Position numbers and translations under genes: made by a program
The notes under the pieces: generated by a model
The model's input: the letters and a program-made list of their open reading frames with translations, nothing else
Database searches by the model: none
What the model was told of the DNA's origin: nothing
Shown: piece after piece, positions 47,503-54,743 of the stretch
Position numbering within the stretch: the first letter of the stretch is position 1
Layout: each line of letters begins with the position of its first letter
NCBI RefSeq assembly: GCF_020523825.1
Contig: NZ_JAJALK010000002.1
Location: 372,001-436,000 of the forward strand
DNA from: Methylobacterium brachiatum
GTDB lineage: Bacteria; Pseudomonadota; Alphaproteobacteria; Rhizobiales; Beijerinckiaceae
Length of the DNA stretch: 64,000 bases
Direction of reading: 5' to 3'

Positions 47503-47964
47503 ATGCAGGGGAGCGGAGGCGGAAACGCGAGGCGGGCCGGGGCCGCCGGATCCCGTCCGAAGGCCTGTCCGGCGCTGGGCGTCTGGCGGCGATGCGACCC
47601 GGGCGACATCGCGCCCGCGACCGTCGCGGAGGTCGAGCGGTCGGTCGCCGGGGCCGCGCTGCTCCTGCATCACCCGCGCTGGCCGGAGGCCCTGCGCGGG
47701 GACCCGGCCGCGACGGTGGCCGCGGCGGTCGACGTCCTTCGCCGCCACCCGCCCGGCACGGCCGCGGCCGACCTCGCCATGAGCGGCCTGCTCGTCCACG
47801 CCGCGCGCGGCGACGCCGCCGCGGCCCTCGTGCTCGCCCACGGCCTGGCCGCTCTCGCGCGCCGGCATCCCCGGCCGGGCGCGCTGCTCGACCGGGCCGC
47901 GCGCTGGGCGCCCCGCTGGCCCGGCCGGCCCCGCGGGCGCCCGATGCCGCCCGAACGCGGATGA
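47503..47964 (+). CDS. Hypothetical helical protein
   Basis: The 153-residue protein begins at an ATG with GGAGG seven bases upstream. It is Ala/Arg-rich and appears mostly helical (VAEVERSVAGAALLLHHPRW, ATVAAAVDVLRRHPPGTAAA, GDAAAALVLAHGLAALARRH). No family is recognised. Its end is 41 bases before the TTG start of the metallophosphoesterase gene, so it is likely in the same operon. Confidence 0.5.
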   Translation: MQGSGGGNARRAGAAGSRPKACPALGVWRRCDPGDIAPATVAEVERSVAGAALLLHHPRWPEALRGDPAATVAAAVDVLRRHPPGTAAADLAMSGLLVHAARGDAAAALVLAHGLAALARRHPRPGALLDRAARWAPRWPGRPRGRPMPPERG

Positions 47965-48005
47965 GCCCGGCTCGCCCGCGCCCCGCCGAACAGGAGGTGC
48001 AAGGA

Positions 48006-48791
48006 TTGCGTATCTGGACCTTTTCGGACCTTCACCGTCGCGCCCATGCGAGACCCTGGACGCCGGCGGCCATCCCGGACGCGGACGTCGCCGTCGTGGC
48101 CGGCGACGTCGGGGAAGGCCTCGCCGACACGGTCGCATGGCTCGCCGCCGCCATCCGCCCCGCCATGCCGGTCGTGCTGGTGCCGGGAAACCATGAATAC
48201 TACGGCGGCGCCATCGATGCGGAGCTCGCCCACGGGCGGCGGGCCGCGGCGCGCCAGGGCATCGACCTCCTGGAGAACGACACCGTCACGCTCGGCGGCT
48301 GCACGTTCTCGGGCTGCTCCCTCTGGACGGACTACGCCCTCGACGGCCTCCCCGCGCGCGCCGCCGCCATGGACGCCGCGCGGATGGGGCTGATGGACCA
48401 TCGCCTGATCGCCTGGTCCCACCAGCCGCGTTTCAGGCCGTTCCGGCCCGAGGAGGCCCTGGCCCTGCACCACGCGTCGCGCCGCTTCCTTGAGCGCGCG
48501 CTGCTGGAGCGCGACCCGCACCCCCGGCGGCGCGGCCCGCACGTGGTGGTCACGCATCACGCGCCCAGCGCCGGCTCGGTCGCGCCGGCCTATGCCGGCC
48601 ACCGCCTCAACCCGGCCTTCGCCTCGGACCTCGACGCGCTCATCCGCGCGGGTCGGCCCGACCTCTGGGTGCACGGGCATGTCCACACGCCGTTCGACTA
48701 CCGCCTCGGCGCGACCCGGGTGGTCTGCAACCCGCACGGCTACCCGGGGGAGAATCCCGGTTTCGACCCCGGGATGGTGATCGAGCTCTGA
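48006..48791 (+). CDS. Calcineurin-like metallophosphoesterase with intact metal ligands
   Basis: This 261-residue phosphoesterase has the complete set of family motifs: FSDLHRR, VVAGDVGEG, VLVPGNHEYYGG, VVTHHAPSAGS and WVHGHVHTPFDYR. It should coordinate two metal ions and hydrolyse a phosphoester; nucleic acid, nucleotide and protein substrates all occur in the family. A TTG start at 48006 is preferred because AGGAGG lies eight bases upstream; an ATG at 47961 overlaps the previous stop and is an alternative. It is a paralogue of the degenerate protein at 50807-51772, and the two flank an FtsH-like gene. Confidence 0.85.
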   Translation: MRIWTFSDLHRRAHARPWTPAAIPDADVAVVAGDVGEGLADTVAWLAAAIRPAMPVVLVPGNHEYYGGAIDAELAHGRRAAARQGIDLLENDTVTLGGCTFSGCSLWTDYALDGLPARAAAMDAARMGLMDHRLIAWSHQPRFRPFRPEEALALHHASRRFLERALLERDPHPRRRGPHVVVTHHAPSAGSVAPAYAGHRLNPAFASDLDALIRAGRPDLWVHGHVHTPFDYRLGATRVVCNPHGYPGENPGFDPGMVIEL

Positions 48792-48860
48792 ACCGGGCCC
48801 AGCCCCGGGCGCCGAAGACGAACGCCGAAGACGAACGCCGACCTGCACGACGGGGAGCCC

Positions 48861-50810
48861 ATGATCGCCGATCTCACCTACTTCCGCGACGACGCCGAGG
48901 ACGGCGAGGCCGTCCTCGGCCGCCGGGGGCGGCGCGCCCCGTCCATCGACACCCTGGCCCTCTTCGCCCTGGAGGAGGCCATCCCGGCGGCCGACCGTCG
49001 CCGCATCGCCCGCGCCACGTCCTTCGCCCTCGTGATCGAGGTCCCCTCGGCGGAGTGGGTCGAGCCGGTCCGCTCGGCCTGCACGACGCTGGGGAACTGG
49101 GGGGCGACCAACTTCGCCCGCACCGGCGCCTCGCGGACCGAGGATCGCGCCGACCGCGGCAACGACATTGTGGCGCGGCGCCTGGCCGAGGGCGGGCGGG
49201 TGCTCGGGGTCTCGCAGGCCTGCGACCGGTACCTGCCGTCGGCGCTCGTCGGCGCCGCGGACGGGCGCTACCGGATCGCCGTGCCGTCGAACGGGGTCGT
49301 CGCGCGCGTGATCCGCGCCGCGACCGGGCAGCGCCCGCCCGCCATGCCGCCGTCCATCGCCGCCGGCCTCGGGATCTGGGACCTCTGCGCCGCGATCCGC
49401 GCCGGATCGGCGCGCGCCTGCGTCGAGCGCCTCGCCGCCGCGGCCGAGGCGCGGTCCACGGTCGACGGCCAGGTCGCCGACGCGGTGCCGTTCCCGTCCC
49501 TGAGGGGCTATGGCCCGTCCCACGCCTGGGGCATGCGCCTGCTCGAAGAACTCGAAGCCTGGCGCGAAGGCCGCATCGGGTCCTTCGCGGCCATCGACCG
49601 TAACGTGGTCCTGGCATCAAATCCCGGATTAGGTAAATCGACTTACGTGCGGTCGTTGGCGAAGTCCGCGCGACTTCCGCTCCTGGTCAGTTCCGTTTCG
49701 TCGTGGTTTTCTCAGTCGAACGGATACTTGGATGGCGTAGTAAAGCACATAGATCTGACGTTCGAAGAGGCTTATTCTCGGGCCCCTTCTCTTCTATTCT
49801 TAGATGAAATCGATAGTATTCCAAGTAGATCTTCAATGGACGGAAGAAATTCTGCGTGGTGGACCCCCGTGGTCACGCACATGCTTTTGAAAATCGATGA
49901 ATGCTGCGCGCGCGAGGGTGCGGGCGTCTGCATCATCGGCGCGACGAACCACCCGGAGAACCTGGACGCCGCCCTGGTGCGCCCGGGGCGGTTGGGACCG
50001 GTCATCCGCATCTCGCCCCCCGCGGCGCCCGAGCTCGCCGCCATCGTCCGGCAGCATCTCGGCGCCGACCTGCCCGACCTGGACCTGTCCGTCGTCGCCG
50101 AGCTGGGCCTCGGCGCCACCGGGGCGCAGGTCGTCGGCTGGGTCAAGGAGGCGCGTGCCAGGGCCCGCGCGGCGAAGCGCCCGTTGGAGGCGGACGACCT
50201 GTTGGACGCGGTCGCGCCGCCCGACACCCGGACGGCCGGGGAAAAAATGCGGAGCGCCCTGCACGAGGCGGCCCACGCGGTCGGCGCCGAGGTCCTGGGG
50301 ATCGCGCATGTCGAGCAGGTGGACCTGATCCTGCGCGAGACCGCCGCGGGCGGCACCAGCATGCGCACGCGCCTCGGCCCCTTGCCCACGCGCGACGACC
50401 TGGAGCGGATGGTGACCGGCCTCCTGTGCGGCCGCGCGGCCGAGACCGTGTTCCTCGGCGAGGCGAGCGCCGGTTCCGGCGGCGACGCGACCTCGGATCT
50501 CGCGCGCGCCACCGCCTTCGTCGCGGGCATCCACGGCTCGTTCGGGCTCGGGGGCGGCATCGCCTATCGCGGCCCGATGGAGTCGGTCGCCCGCAGCCTC
50601 GCCGGCGAACCGGCGCTGCGCGCGGCCGTCGAGGCCGATCTCGCCCGGCTCCTGGGGGACGCGGAGCGCCTCGTCGCCGAATACCAGGACGTGGTGCAGG
50701 CCGTCGCCGAGGCGCTGCTCGAACGCCGCGTGCTCGGCGGCGACGCGCTGCGCCGGCTCATCGCCGAGGCGCGGCCCGGTCGTGCCAGGCAGCCGGGGGA
50801 CGGCCGATGA
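48861..50810 (+). CDS. FtsH-like AAA+ zinc protease without membrane segments
   Basis: The 649-residue protein has a unique N-terminal domain of about 240 residues and then an AAA+ module with Walker A ASNPGLGKSTY (Lys259), Walker B SLLFLDEIDSI (Asp315, Glu316) and arginine finger region ALVRPGRLGPVIRI. It is followed by an M41-type peptidase domain with the zinc motif ALHEAAHAVGAEVL (His468, Glu469, His472) and the later GGDATSDLARATAF. Unlike FtsH it lacks N-terminal transmembrane helices, so it would be a soluble unfoldase-protease. Bases 49681-49860, within the AAA+ core, are only 45 % GC against over 70 % around them. It overlaps the next gene by ATGA. Confidence 0.88.
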   Translation: MIADLTYFRDDAEDGEAVLGRRGRRAPSIDTLALFALEEAIPAADRRRIARATSFALVIEVPSAEWVEPVRSACTTLGNWGATNFARTGASRTEDRADRGNDIVARRLAEGGRVLGVSQACDRYLPSALVGAADGRYRIAVPSNGVVARVIRAATGQRPPAMPPSIAAGLGIWDLCAAIRAGSARACVERLAAAAEARSTVDGQVADAVPFPSLRGYGPSHAWGMRLLEELEAWREGRIGSFAAIDRNVVLASNPGLGKSTYVRSLAKSARLPLLVSSVSSWFSQSNGYLDGVVKHIDLTFEEAYSRAPSLLFLDEIDSIPSRSSMDGRNSAWWTPVVTHMLLKIDECCAREGAGVCIIGATNHPENLDAALVRPGRLGPVIRISPPAAPELAAIVRQHLGADLPDLDLSVVAELGLGATGAQVVGWVKEARARARAAKRPLEADDLLDAVAPPDTRTAGEKMRSALHEAAHAVGAEVLGIAHVEQVDLILRETAAGGTSMRTRLGPLPTRDDLERMVTGLLCGRAAETVFLGEASAGSGGDATSDLARATAFVAGIHGSFGLGGGIAYRGPMESVARSLAGEPALRAAVEADLARLLGDAERLVAEYQDVVQAVAEALLERRVLGGDALRRLIAEARPGRARQPGDGR

Positions 50811-51772
50811 CCCGTCACGCCGATCCCCGGGCCCTCGGACGGGACGCCGTCCCGGCGCCGGAGCCCCGGGGCGCCGCGCCGCCGCGCCCGCCCCGGTACC
50901 GCCTCTGGGTGATGTCGGACCTCGTCGTCGACCGCCATCCCTTAACCCTGCCCGATCCCCTCCCGGATTTCGACGCGCTCGTGGTGGCCGGCGACGTCTC
51001 CGACGACCTCCGGGCGTCGGTCGCGTGGCTGGCGCAAAGCCTCGACGGCCGGCAGGGCTCCCGGCCCGTCGTGATGGTGCCGGGCAATCGCGAGTTCTGG
51101 GGCGGCCGGGACGGCGACGGCGACATCGCGGGGATCCTCGCGCGCGGCCGCGAGCTGGCGAGCCGGGCCGGGATCGCGCTCCTGTCGGACGACGGCCTGC
51201 GCGTCGACGACGGTCGCGGGACGGGCCTGTACCTCCTCGGGGCCACCCTCTGGACCGATTGGGCCCTGCACGGATCCCGGAGGGCGACCCTCGCCCGCGG
51301 CCACGCCCGGCATCACCTCGGCGACTGCCGCCGCATCCGGCGCGCCGGCGCGCTCCCCTACCTGCCCCACGACGCGGGCGGCGCGCACGCGCGGTCGCGG
51401 GCGTTCATCGAGGACGCGCTCGGGTCCGTCGTCGCGCAGGCAACCGGGTTCCGGCCGTCGCCGGTCGCGCTGGTCCAGGACGCGCGCCCCGGCGACCGCG
51501 CGGTGGTCGTGACCCACCACGCCCCGTCCGCGCGCACCCTGCCGCCCGAGGTCCTGCCCGAACTCGCCGACGAATGGGTCGGGGCCTCGCTCGCCTCAGA
51601 CCTGGAGGGGCTCATGTCCGGCTGGGGCGCGCCGACGCTCTGGATCCACGGCAGCGTGCCCGGTCCGGTGGACGTGACGGTGGGGCCGACGCGGATCGTC
51701 GCCAACCCGAGGATCTCCGGCTGGGAATGCGGCCGGGCTCCCTTCGACCCGACATTCATCGTGGAGGTGTGA
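50807..51772 (+). CDS. Metallophosphoesterase paralogue with lost metal ligands
   Basis: The 321-residue protein follows the same path as the enzyme at 48006 (MSDLVVD, VVAGDVSDD, VMVPGNREFWGG, VVTHHAPSART, WIHGSVPGPVDV, ending FDPTFIVEV). However DLH became DLV, GNHE became GNRE and GHVH became GSVP, so at least three metal-binding histidines are gone. It is predicted to be catalytically dead or strongly altered. About 30 extra residues precede the fold. Its start overlaps the protease stop (ATGA), which indicates coupled translation and a shared role. Confidence 0.82.
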   Translation: MTRHADPRALGRDAVPAPEPRGAAPPRPPRYRLWVMSDLVVDRHPLTLPDPLPDFDALVVAGDVSDDLRASVAWLAQSLDGRQGSRPVVMVPGNREFWGGRDGDGDIAGILARGRELASRAGIALLSDDGLRVDDGRGTGLYLLGATLWTDWALHGSRRATLARGHARHHLGDCRRIRRAGALPYLPHDAGGAHARSRAFIEDALGSVVAQATGFRPSPVALVQDARPGDRAVVVTHHAPSARTLPPEVLPELADEWVGASLASDLEGLMSGWGAPTLWIHGSVPGPVDVTVGPTRIVANPRISGWECGRAPFDPTFIVEV

Positions 51773-51773
51773 G

Positions 51774-52718
51774 ATGACACTCGACCCTCGCCGGGGCGTG
51801 CCCTCGCCCGGCCTGCCGCCGCGCGCGATCGCCGGGGCCGCCCCCGCTCGGCGCATGCCACAGGCCGCTGGCCGGCCGGCCGCGCCGGCGCGGCCCTCGC
51901 GAATCCTCTGCCTGGACGTCGAGACCGTGCCGGATGCGGAGCTGGTTCCCGAGGACTTCCCCAAAGACCGCTTTCCCAAACCCGCCTGGCACAGGGTGGT
52001 GGCCATCTCCTTCGCCGAGGCGCGCATCGAGGTCGGCGCCGACGGCTCCGAGCGCTACATCCTAGAGTGTTGCCGCAGCGGAGGCGAGGCGGATTGGAGC
52101 GAGGAGAGGTTGCTCCGCGGCTTCTGGCGCCACTTCGCGGAGGGTGATTTCAGGTTGGTTTCCTGGAATGGCCGCGCCTTCGACTTGCCGGTCCTTCTGC
52201 TGCGCGCATTCCTCTACGGCATCCCGACCGGCGCCTACTTCCTGCGCGGCGACCGCTGGGCCGGCTACGCCAACCGCTACGCCCCGGACTACCACAGCGA
52301 CGTCATGGAGTTGCTGTCGTCCTACGGTGCCGCGACGCGGATGGGCCTCGACGAGATGGCGGTGGCCATGGGCTTGCCGGGAAAGGCCGGGGAGCACGGC
52401 TCGAACGTCGAGGCGATGATTTCGGAGGGTCGGATCGAGCGCGTCAGGGATTATTGCGAGACCGACGTGTTGAATACCTTGGCGCTCTACTGCAGATGGT
52501 CTTTGCTGTGCGGAAGGTCCGACGTCGACGGGCACGACGCGAGCCTGTCCGGAATGGTCGAATACCTCTCCGCCGAGAGGGAGGCGCGCCCCCATCTCGG
52601 GGCGTTCCTCGACCGCTGGCACGGTTCCGCGCGGCCCGCTCCAATGATGCTCAAGGGGAGCTCGTCCATCCGGACCGCCGGGGATGCGCGGGAGGCCGTG
52701 ATCGAGGTGCGGCCGTAG
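51774..52718 (+). CDS. PolB-like 3'-5' exonuclease (DEDDy family)
   Basis: The 314-residue protein has three exonuclease motifs: ILCLDVETVPDAEL (Exo I), LVSWNGRAFDLPVLLLRA (Exo II) and RDYCETDVLNTLALYCRW (Exo III, with the tyrosine spacing of DEDDy enzymes). It matches the stand-alone exonuclease family related to the proofreading domain of DNA polymerase B. Its first 40 residues are Pro/Ala/Arg-rich and probably disordered. It begins one base after the previous stop and so is the last gene of the compact group that starts at 48006. It would degrade DNA or RNA from the 3' end. Confidence 0.85.
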   Translation: MTLDPRRGVPSPGLPPRAIAGAAPARRMPQAAGRPAAPARPSRILCLDVETVPDAELVPEDFPKDRFPKPAWHRVVAISFAEARIEVGADGSERYILECCRSGGEADWSEERLLRGFWRHFAEGDFRLVSWNGRAFDLPVLLLRAFLYGIPTGAYFLRGDRWAGYANRYAPDYHSDVMELLSSYGAATRMGLDEMAVAMGLPGKAGEHGSNVEAMISEGRIERVRDYCETDVLNTLALYCRWSLLCGRSDVDGHDASLSGMVEYLSAEREARPHLGAFLDRWHGSARPAPMMLKGSSSIRTAGDAREAVIEVRP

Positions 52719-52932
52719 GGGCGCCATCCAGGCCCCGCCCGCTCCACCCGCTTCGGCACGGCGGCCCGGTCGCCGGGATGGACAACGCGCGCGGTGGTTT
52801 CGCGCCGGACCCCACGGCCAGGGCCATGGTCCGGGGGAACAGCCGCCGGTCGCCATGGGAACGCCATGGCTTTGCGCTTGACTCCTTGGCCCTGGCCTCT
52901 ATGAAAGCAGGGTGGATGCTCAAGGAGGCGTC

Positions 52933-53394
52933 ATGGGGACCTTCCCCGACCCTGTCGCGGAGAGGATTGAGGCCTGCGACCGCACCGACGCGGCGCTGGA
53001 GACCGTTCTGTCAGAGATCCTGAAGTTGCGGGCCGTCCTCGCGGCGCTCCGCGTGGATCTGGTCGCCCAGCGCTCCGGCGAGGTCACTGGCCCGGTCCCC
53101 GAACGACCGCAGGGTCGGCCCTCCCGCAAGGCCGGCTCGGTCGCGGCAAAGCAGGCTCCGCGCCTGCGGAGCCGGGTCGCCCAGATCATCGTCGATGCGC
53201 TGGTGGCGGCGGGCGATGCAGGCCTTTCCGGGATGGAGCTCAACAAGATCGTCGCCGAGCAAGGCTTTTCGAAAGACAGTAGCGAAAAAGCGAAGGTTTC
53301 CATCAAGCGCTTGAAGCTCGCCCGGCATGACCGGATCGCGACACACTGGTACGCCGCCGGAAAAGGGCCGAAGCGCATCCCCGGGGAAGGATAA
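52933..53394 (+). CDS. Hypothetical DNA-binding-like protein
   Basis: The 153-residue product starts at an ATG seven bases after AAGGAGG. An N-terminal helix pair (VAERIEACDRTDAALETVLS then EILKLRAVLAALRVDLVAQR) could be a coiled coil, and the C-terminal part (IIVDALVAAGDAGLSGMELN then KIVAEQGFSKDSSEKAKVSI KR) looks like a winged helix. No family is recognised. A stem-loop with a T-run follows at 53496-53529. It is the last gene before the Tn7-like region. Confidence 0.6.
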   Translation: MGTFPDPVAERIEACDRTDAALETVLSEILKLRAVLAALRVDLVAQRSGEVTGPVPERPQGRPSRKAGSVAAKQAPRLRSRVAQIIVDALVAAGDAGLSGMELNKIVAEQGFSKDSSEKAKVSIKRLKLARHDRIATHWYAAGKGPKRIPGEG

Positions 53395-53495
53395 GAACAT
53401 GAGCGGCGCGTCGAGGATCTTCCGATGGAAGGGAAAGGAGAACCCCTGATATGCCTGCGAGCGGCGCCGATTATTGGCGCATGACCCACCATGAG

Positions 53496-53529
53496 AAAAG
53501 GCCCGCGCTGCAAGCAACGCGAGCCTTTT
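53496..53529 (+). terminator. Rho-independent terminator-like hairpin
   Basis: Arms AAAAGGC (53496-53502) and GCCTTTT (53523-53529) close the stem and inner GCG/CGC bases extend it; the right arm ends in four T residues. It lies 101 bases after the gene at 52933-53394 and before two more hairpins. It probably ends transcription of the upstream gene. Confidence 0.6.
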
Positions 53530-53550
53530 AGGCCTCACCAGCCAAAACAA

Positions 53551-53632
53551 GCCCTCGCCTCGACGAAAGGTGAGAGGGCCTCATCAAGACCACCAAGAAC
53601 GGAGTCCGCGCCGCTTACCAGGCGGTGCGGAC
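53551..53632. ncRNA. Two tandem hairpins, candidate structured RNA
   Basis: Two hairpins follow the terminator-like one: GCCCTC and GAGGGC close the first (53551-53579), and GTCCGCGCCGC with GCGGTGCGGAC (one G-T wobble) around TTACCAG form the second (53604-53632). There is no reading frame with a ribosome site across them. Three spaced stems within 140 bases suggest a structured transcript or a recombination site. The rest of the gap 53395-53861 contains only the palindrome at 53733-53750. Confidence 0.3.
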
Positions 53633-53732
53633 ATCAAGGGAGCCGGGTCACCCCATCCCCATCCATTCTCGTCCAAACAAGGTTCGCCTCGAAGTTTCCC
53701 TCGAAAACTTTCCACGTTCGGCCACCAGACGA

Positions 53733-53750
53733 CACTGGTCACGACCAGTG
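53733..53750. promoter_or_regulatory. Palindrome upstream of the clamp-motif protein gene
   Basis: CACTGGTC and GACCAGTG are perfect eight-base arms around AC. The site is 111 bases before the start of the small gene at 53862 and could be an operator for the Tn7-like operon. An imperfect direct repeat (CTCGAAGTTTCC and CTCGAAAACTTTCC, about 53689-53715) lies just upstream. Confidence 0.45.
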
Positions 53751-53861
53751 CGCCGGAATCTGTTCGTTAGCACCCGGCGGCCGTAGGCGCAAGCGGGGCA
53801 GCGGACTTTTTCCCATCCGTCTCGGCGGGTCGTGGATCCTTCCACAGCCGCGAGAGCCATC

Positions 53862-54074
53862 ATGAGAATGCCCCACCCCTATCGGGTCCGCGCGCACTTG
53901 GCGCGCCCCGACCCTGTCCAGCTGCAGTTCGATTTCGGGGACCCCGGCCCCGGGGCGGCCCAGCCGCCCCGCCCCGTCATCGACGATCCCCATCCTGCGG
54001 AGTCGGACCCGACCGAGTGCCCTGAGCGCGATCCGACGATGGCCGCCGAGGACCGCCAGCTGTCGCTGTTCTGA
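53862..54074 (+). CDS. Seventy-residue protein with beta-clamp-binding motifs
   Basis: The protein is short, Pro/Asp/Arg-rich and probably unstructured. Its last five residues are QLSLF (66-70), an exact match to the bacterial sliding-clamp-binding consensus QL[SD]LF, placed at the free C-terminus where it is most accessible. A second clamp-like segment, QLQFDF, is at residues 20-25. The ATG at 53862 lies upstream of, and in the same direction as, a Tn7-like operon. In Tn7 the TnsE protein binds the clamp to target replicating DNA, so a clamp-tethering role here is a reasonable but untested idea. The remaining sequence is not recognised. Confidence 0.55.
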   Translation: MRMPHPYRVRAHLARPDPVQLQFDFGDPGPGAAQPPRPVIDDPHPAESDPTECPERDPTMAAEDRQLSLF

Positions 54075-54375
54075 AGGCCCTCCGCGGATCCATCCCCCGT
54101 CGAGCCGAGCCGGCGGGACGAGAGGCCAGGGCCGTTCGCGACCACGCCCCCGGTACGAGGGATGGGGTCCCGGCGCGGTTCCGGGCGATCTCTCCATGAG
54201 GACGCCCCGACCGATCCGGGGCGATCGCGGTGAAGGACAGTTCGTCAGTCGTCGGGTCTGGCGCACTGCCTTCGACCAACCGCGTCGTGTGATCTCCGAA
54301 CGCGAACCTAGCCCGACAGTGCCAGCGCCACAAGCCGACCGGAACCCTGTTCCGGCGGGACGGGAGAACTTTGTC
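54075..54375. other. Gap between the clamp-motif gene and the next small gene
   Basis: I see nothing clear in these 301 bases: no supported frame and no strong palindrome. If the transposon end lies upstream of the tns genes, as in Tn7, TnsB-binding repeats would be expected around here, but I could not pick out a convincing series. Confidence 0.35.
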
Positions 54376-54729
54376 ATGGACCGTTCAACGACTTCTTGGA
54401 CCTCTCACGGGGACGGCGCACCCGACGGCTCGGGCCACCGCCCGGATGAGCCCGGTGCGCCCACGCCCGGCCGCGGGACCGACCCTGCGCCGAACCCGCC
54501 GCGGCGGAGGATCCGCACGCCGCGCCCGAAGCGGGCCGCGACGAGGCCGTGCGTCGACTGCTCCGGCGCGGACGCGGTCGCCGACGCGTTCGAGACGCTC
54601 CTCGGCTTCGAGCCGCTCGACGTCCTGGTCGTCGGCGAGGACGGCGCCGCCCGCCGTGCCTGGATCGGCGTGAGCATCGATTGCGCCACCGGCGCCGTCG
54701 TCGACGCCCATCTCGAATTCCACCGCTGA
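54376..54729 (+). CDS. Small protein with weak similarity to a transposase core strand
   Basis: The 117-residue protein has a Pro/Arg-rich first half (about residues 1-58) and a folded C-terminal part: LLGFEPLDVLVVGEDG then ARRAWIGVSIDCATGAVVDA. That segment resembles the first beta strands of the RNase H-like transposase core, as in TnsB of this operon (VLDILLVDDDSD then TGMIVGASLGYE), but it lacks the catalytic aspartate. It lies 14 bases before the tnsA paralogue and probably belongs to the operon. It may be a regulatory fragment, a degenerate remnant or an unrelated small fold. Confidence 0.5.
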   Translation: MDRSTTSWTSHGDGAPDGSGHRPDEPGAPTPGRGTDPAPNPPRRRIRTPRPKRAATRPCVDCSGADAVADAFETLLGFEPLDVLVVGEDGAARRAWIGVSIDCATGAVVDAHLEFHR

Positions 54730-54743
54730 GGGAGACCGCGGCC

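Noticed and set aside
53395..54375. Terminal inverted repeat of the Tn7-like element
   Set aside because: The area is where the right end would be expected by analogy with Tn7, but I found no convincing TGT-type end or series of TnsB-binding repeats.
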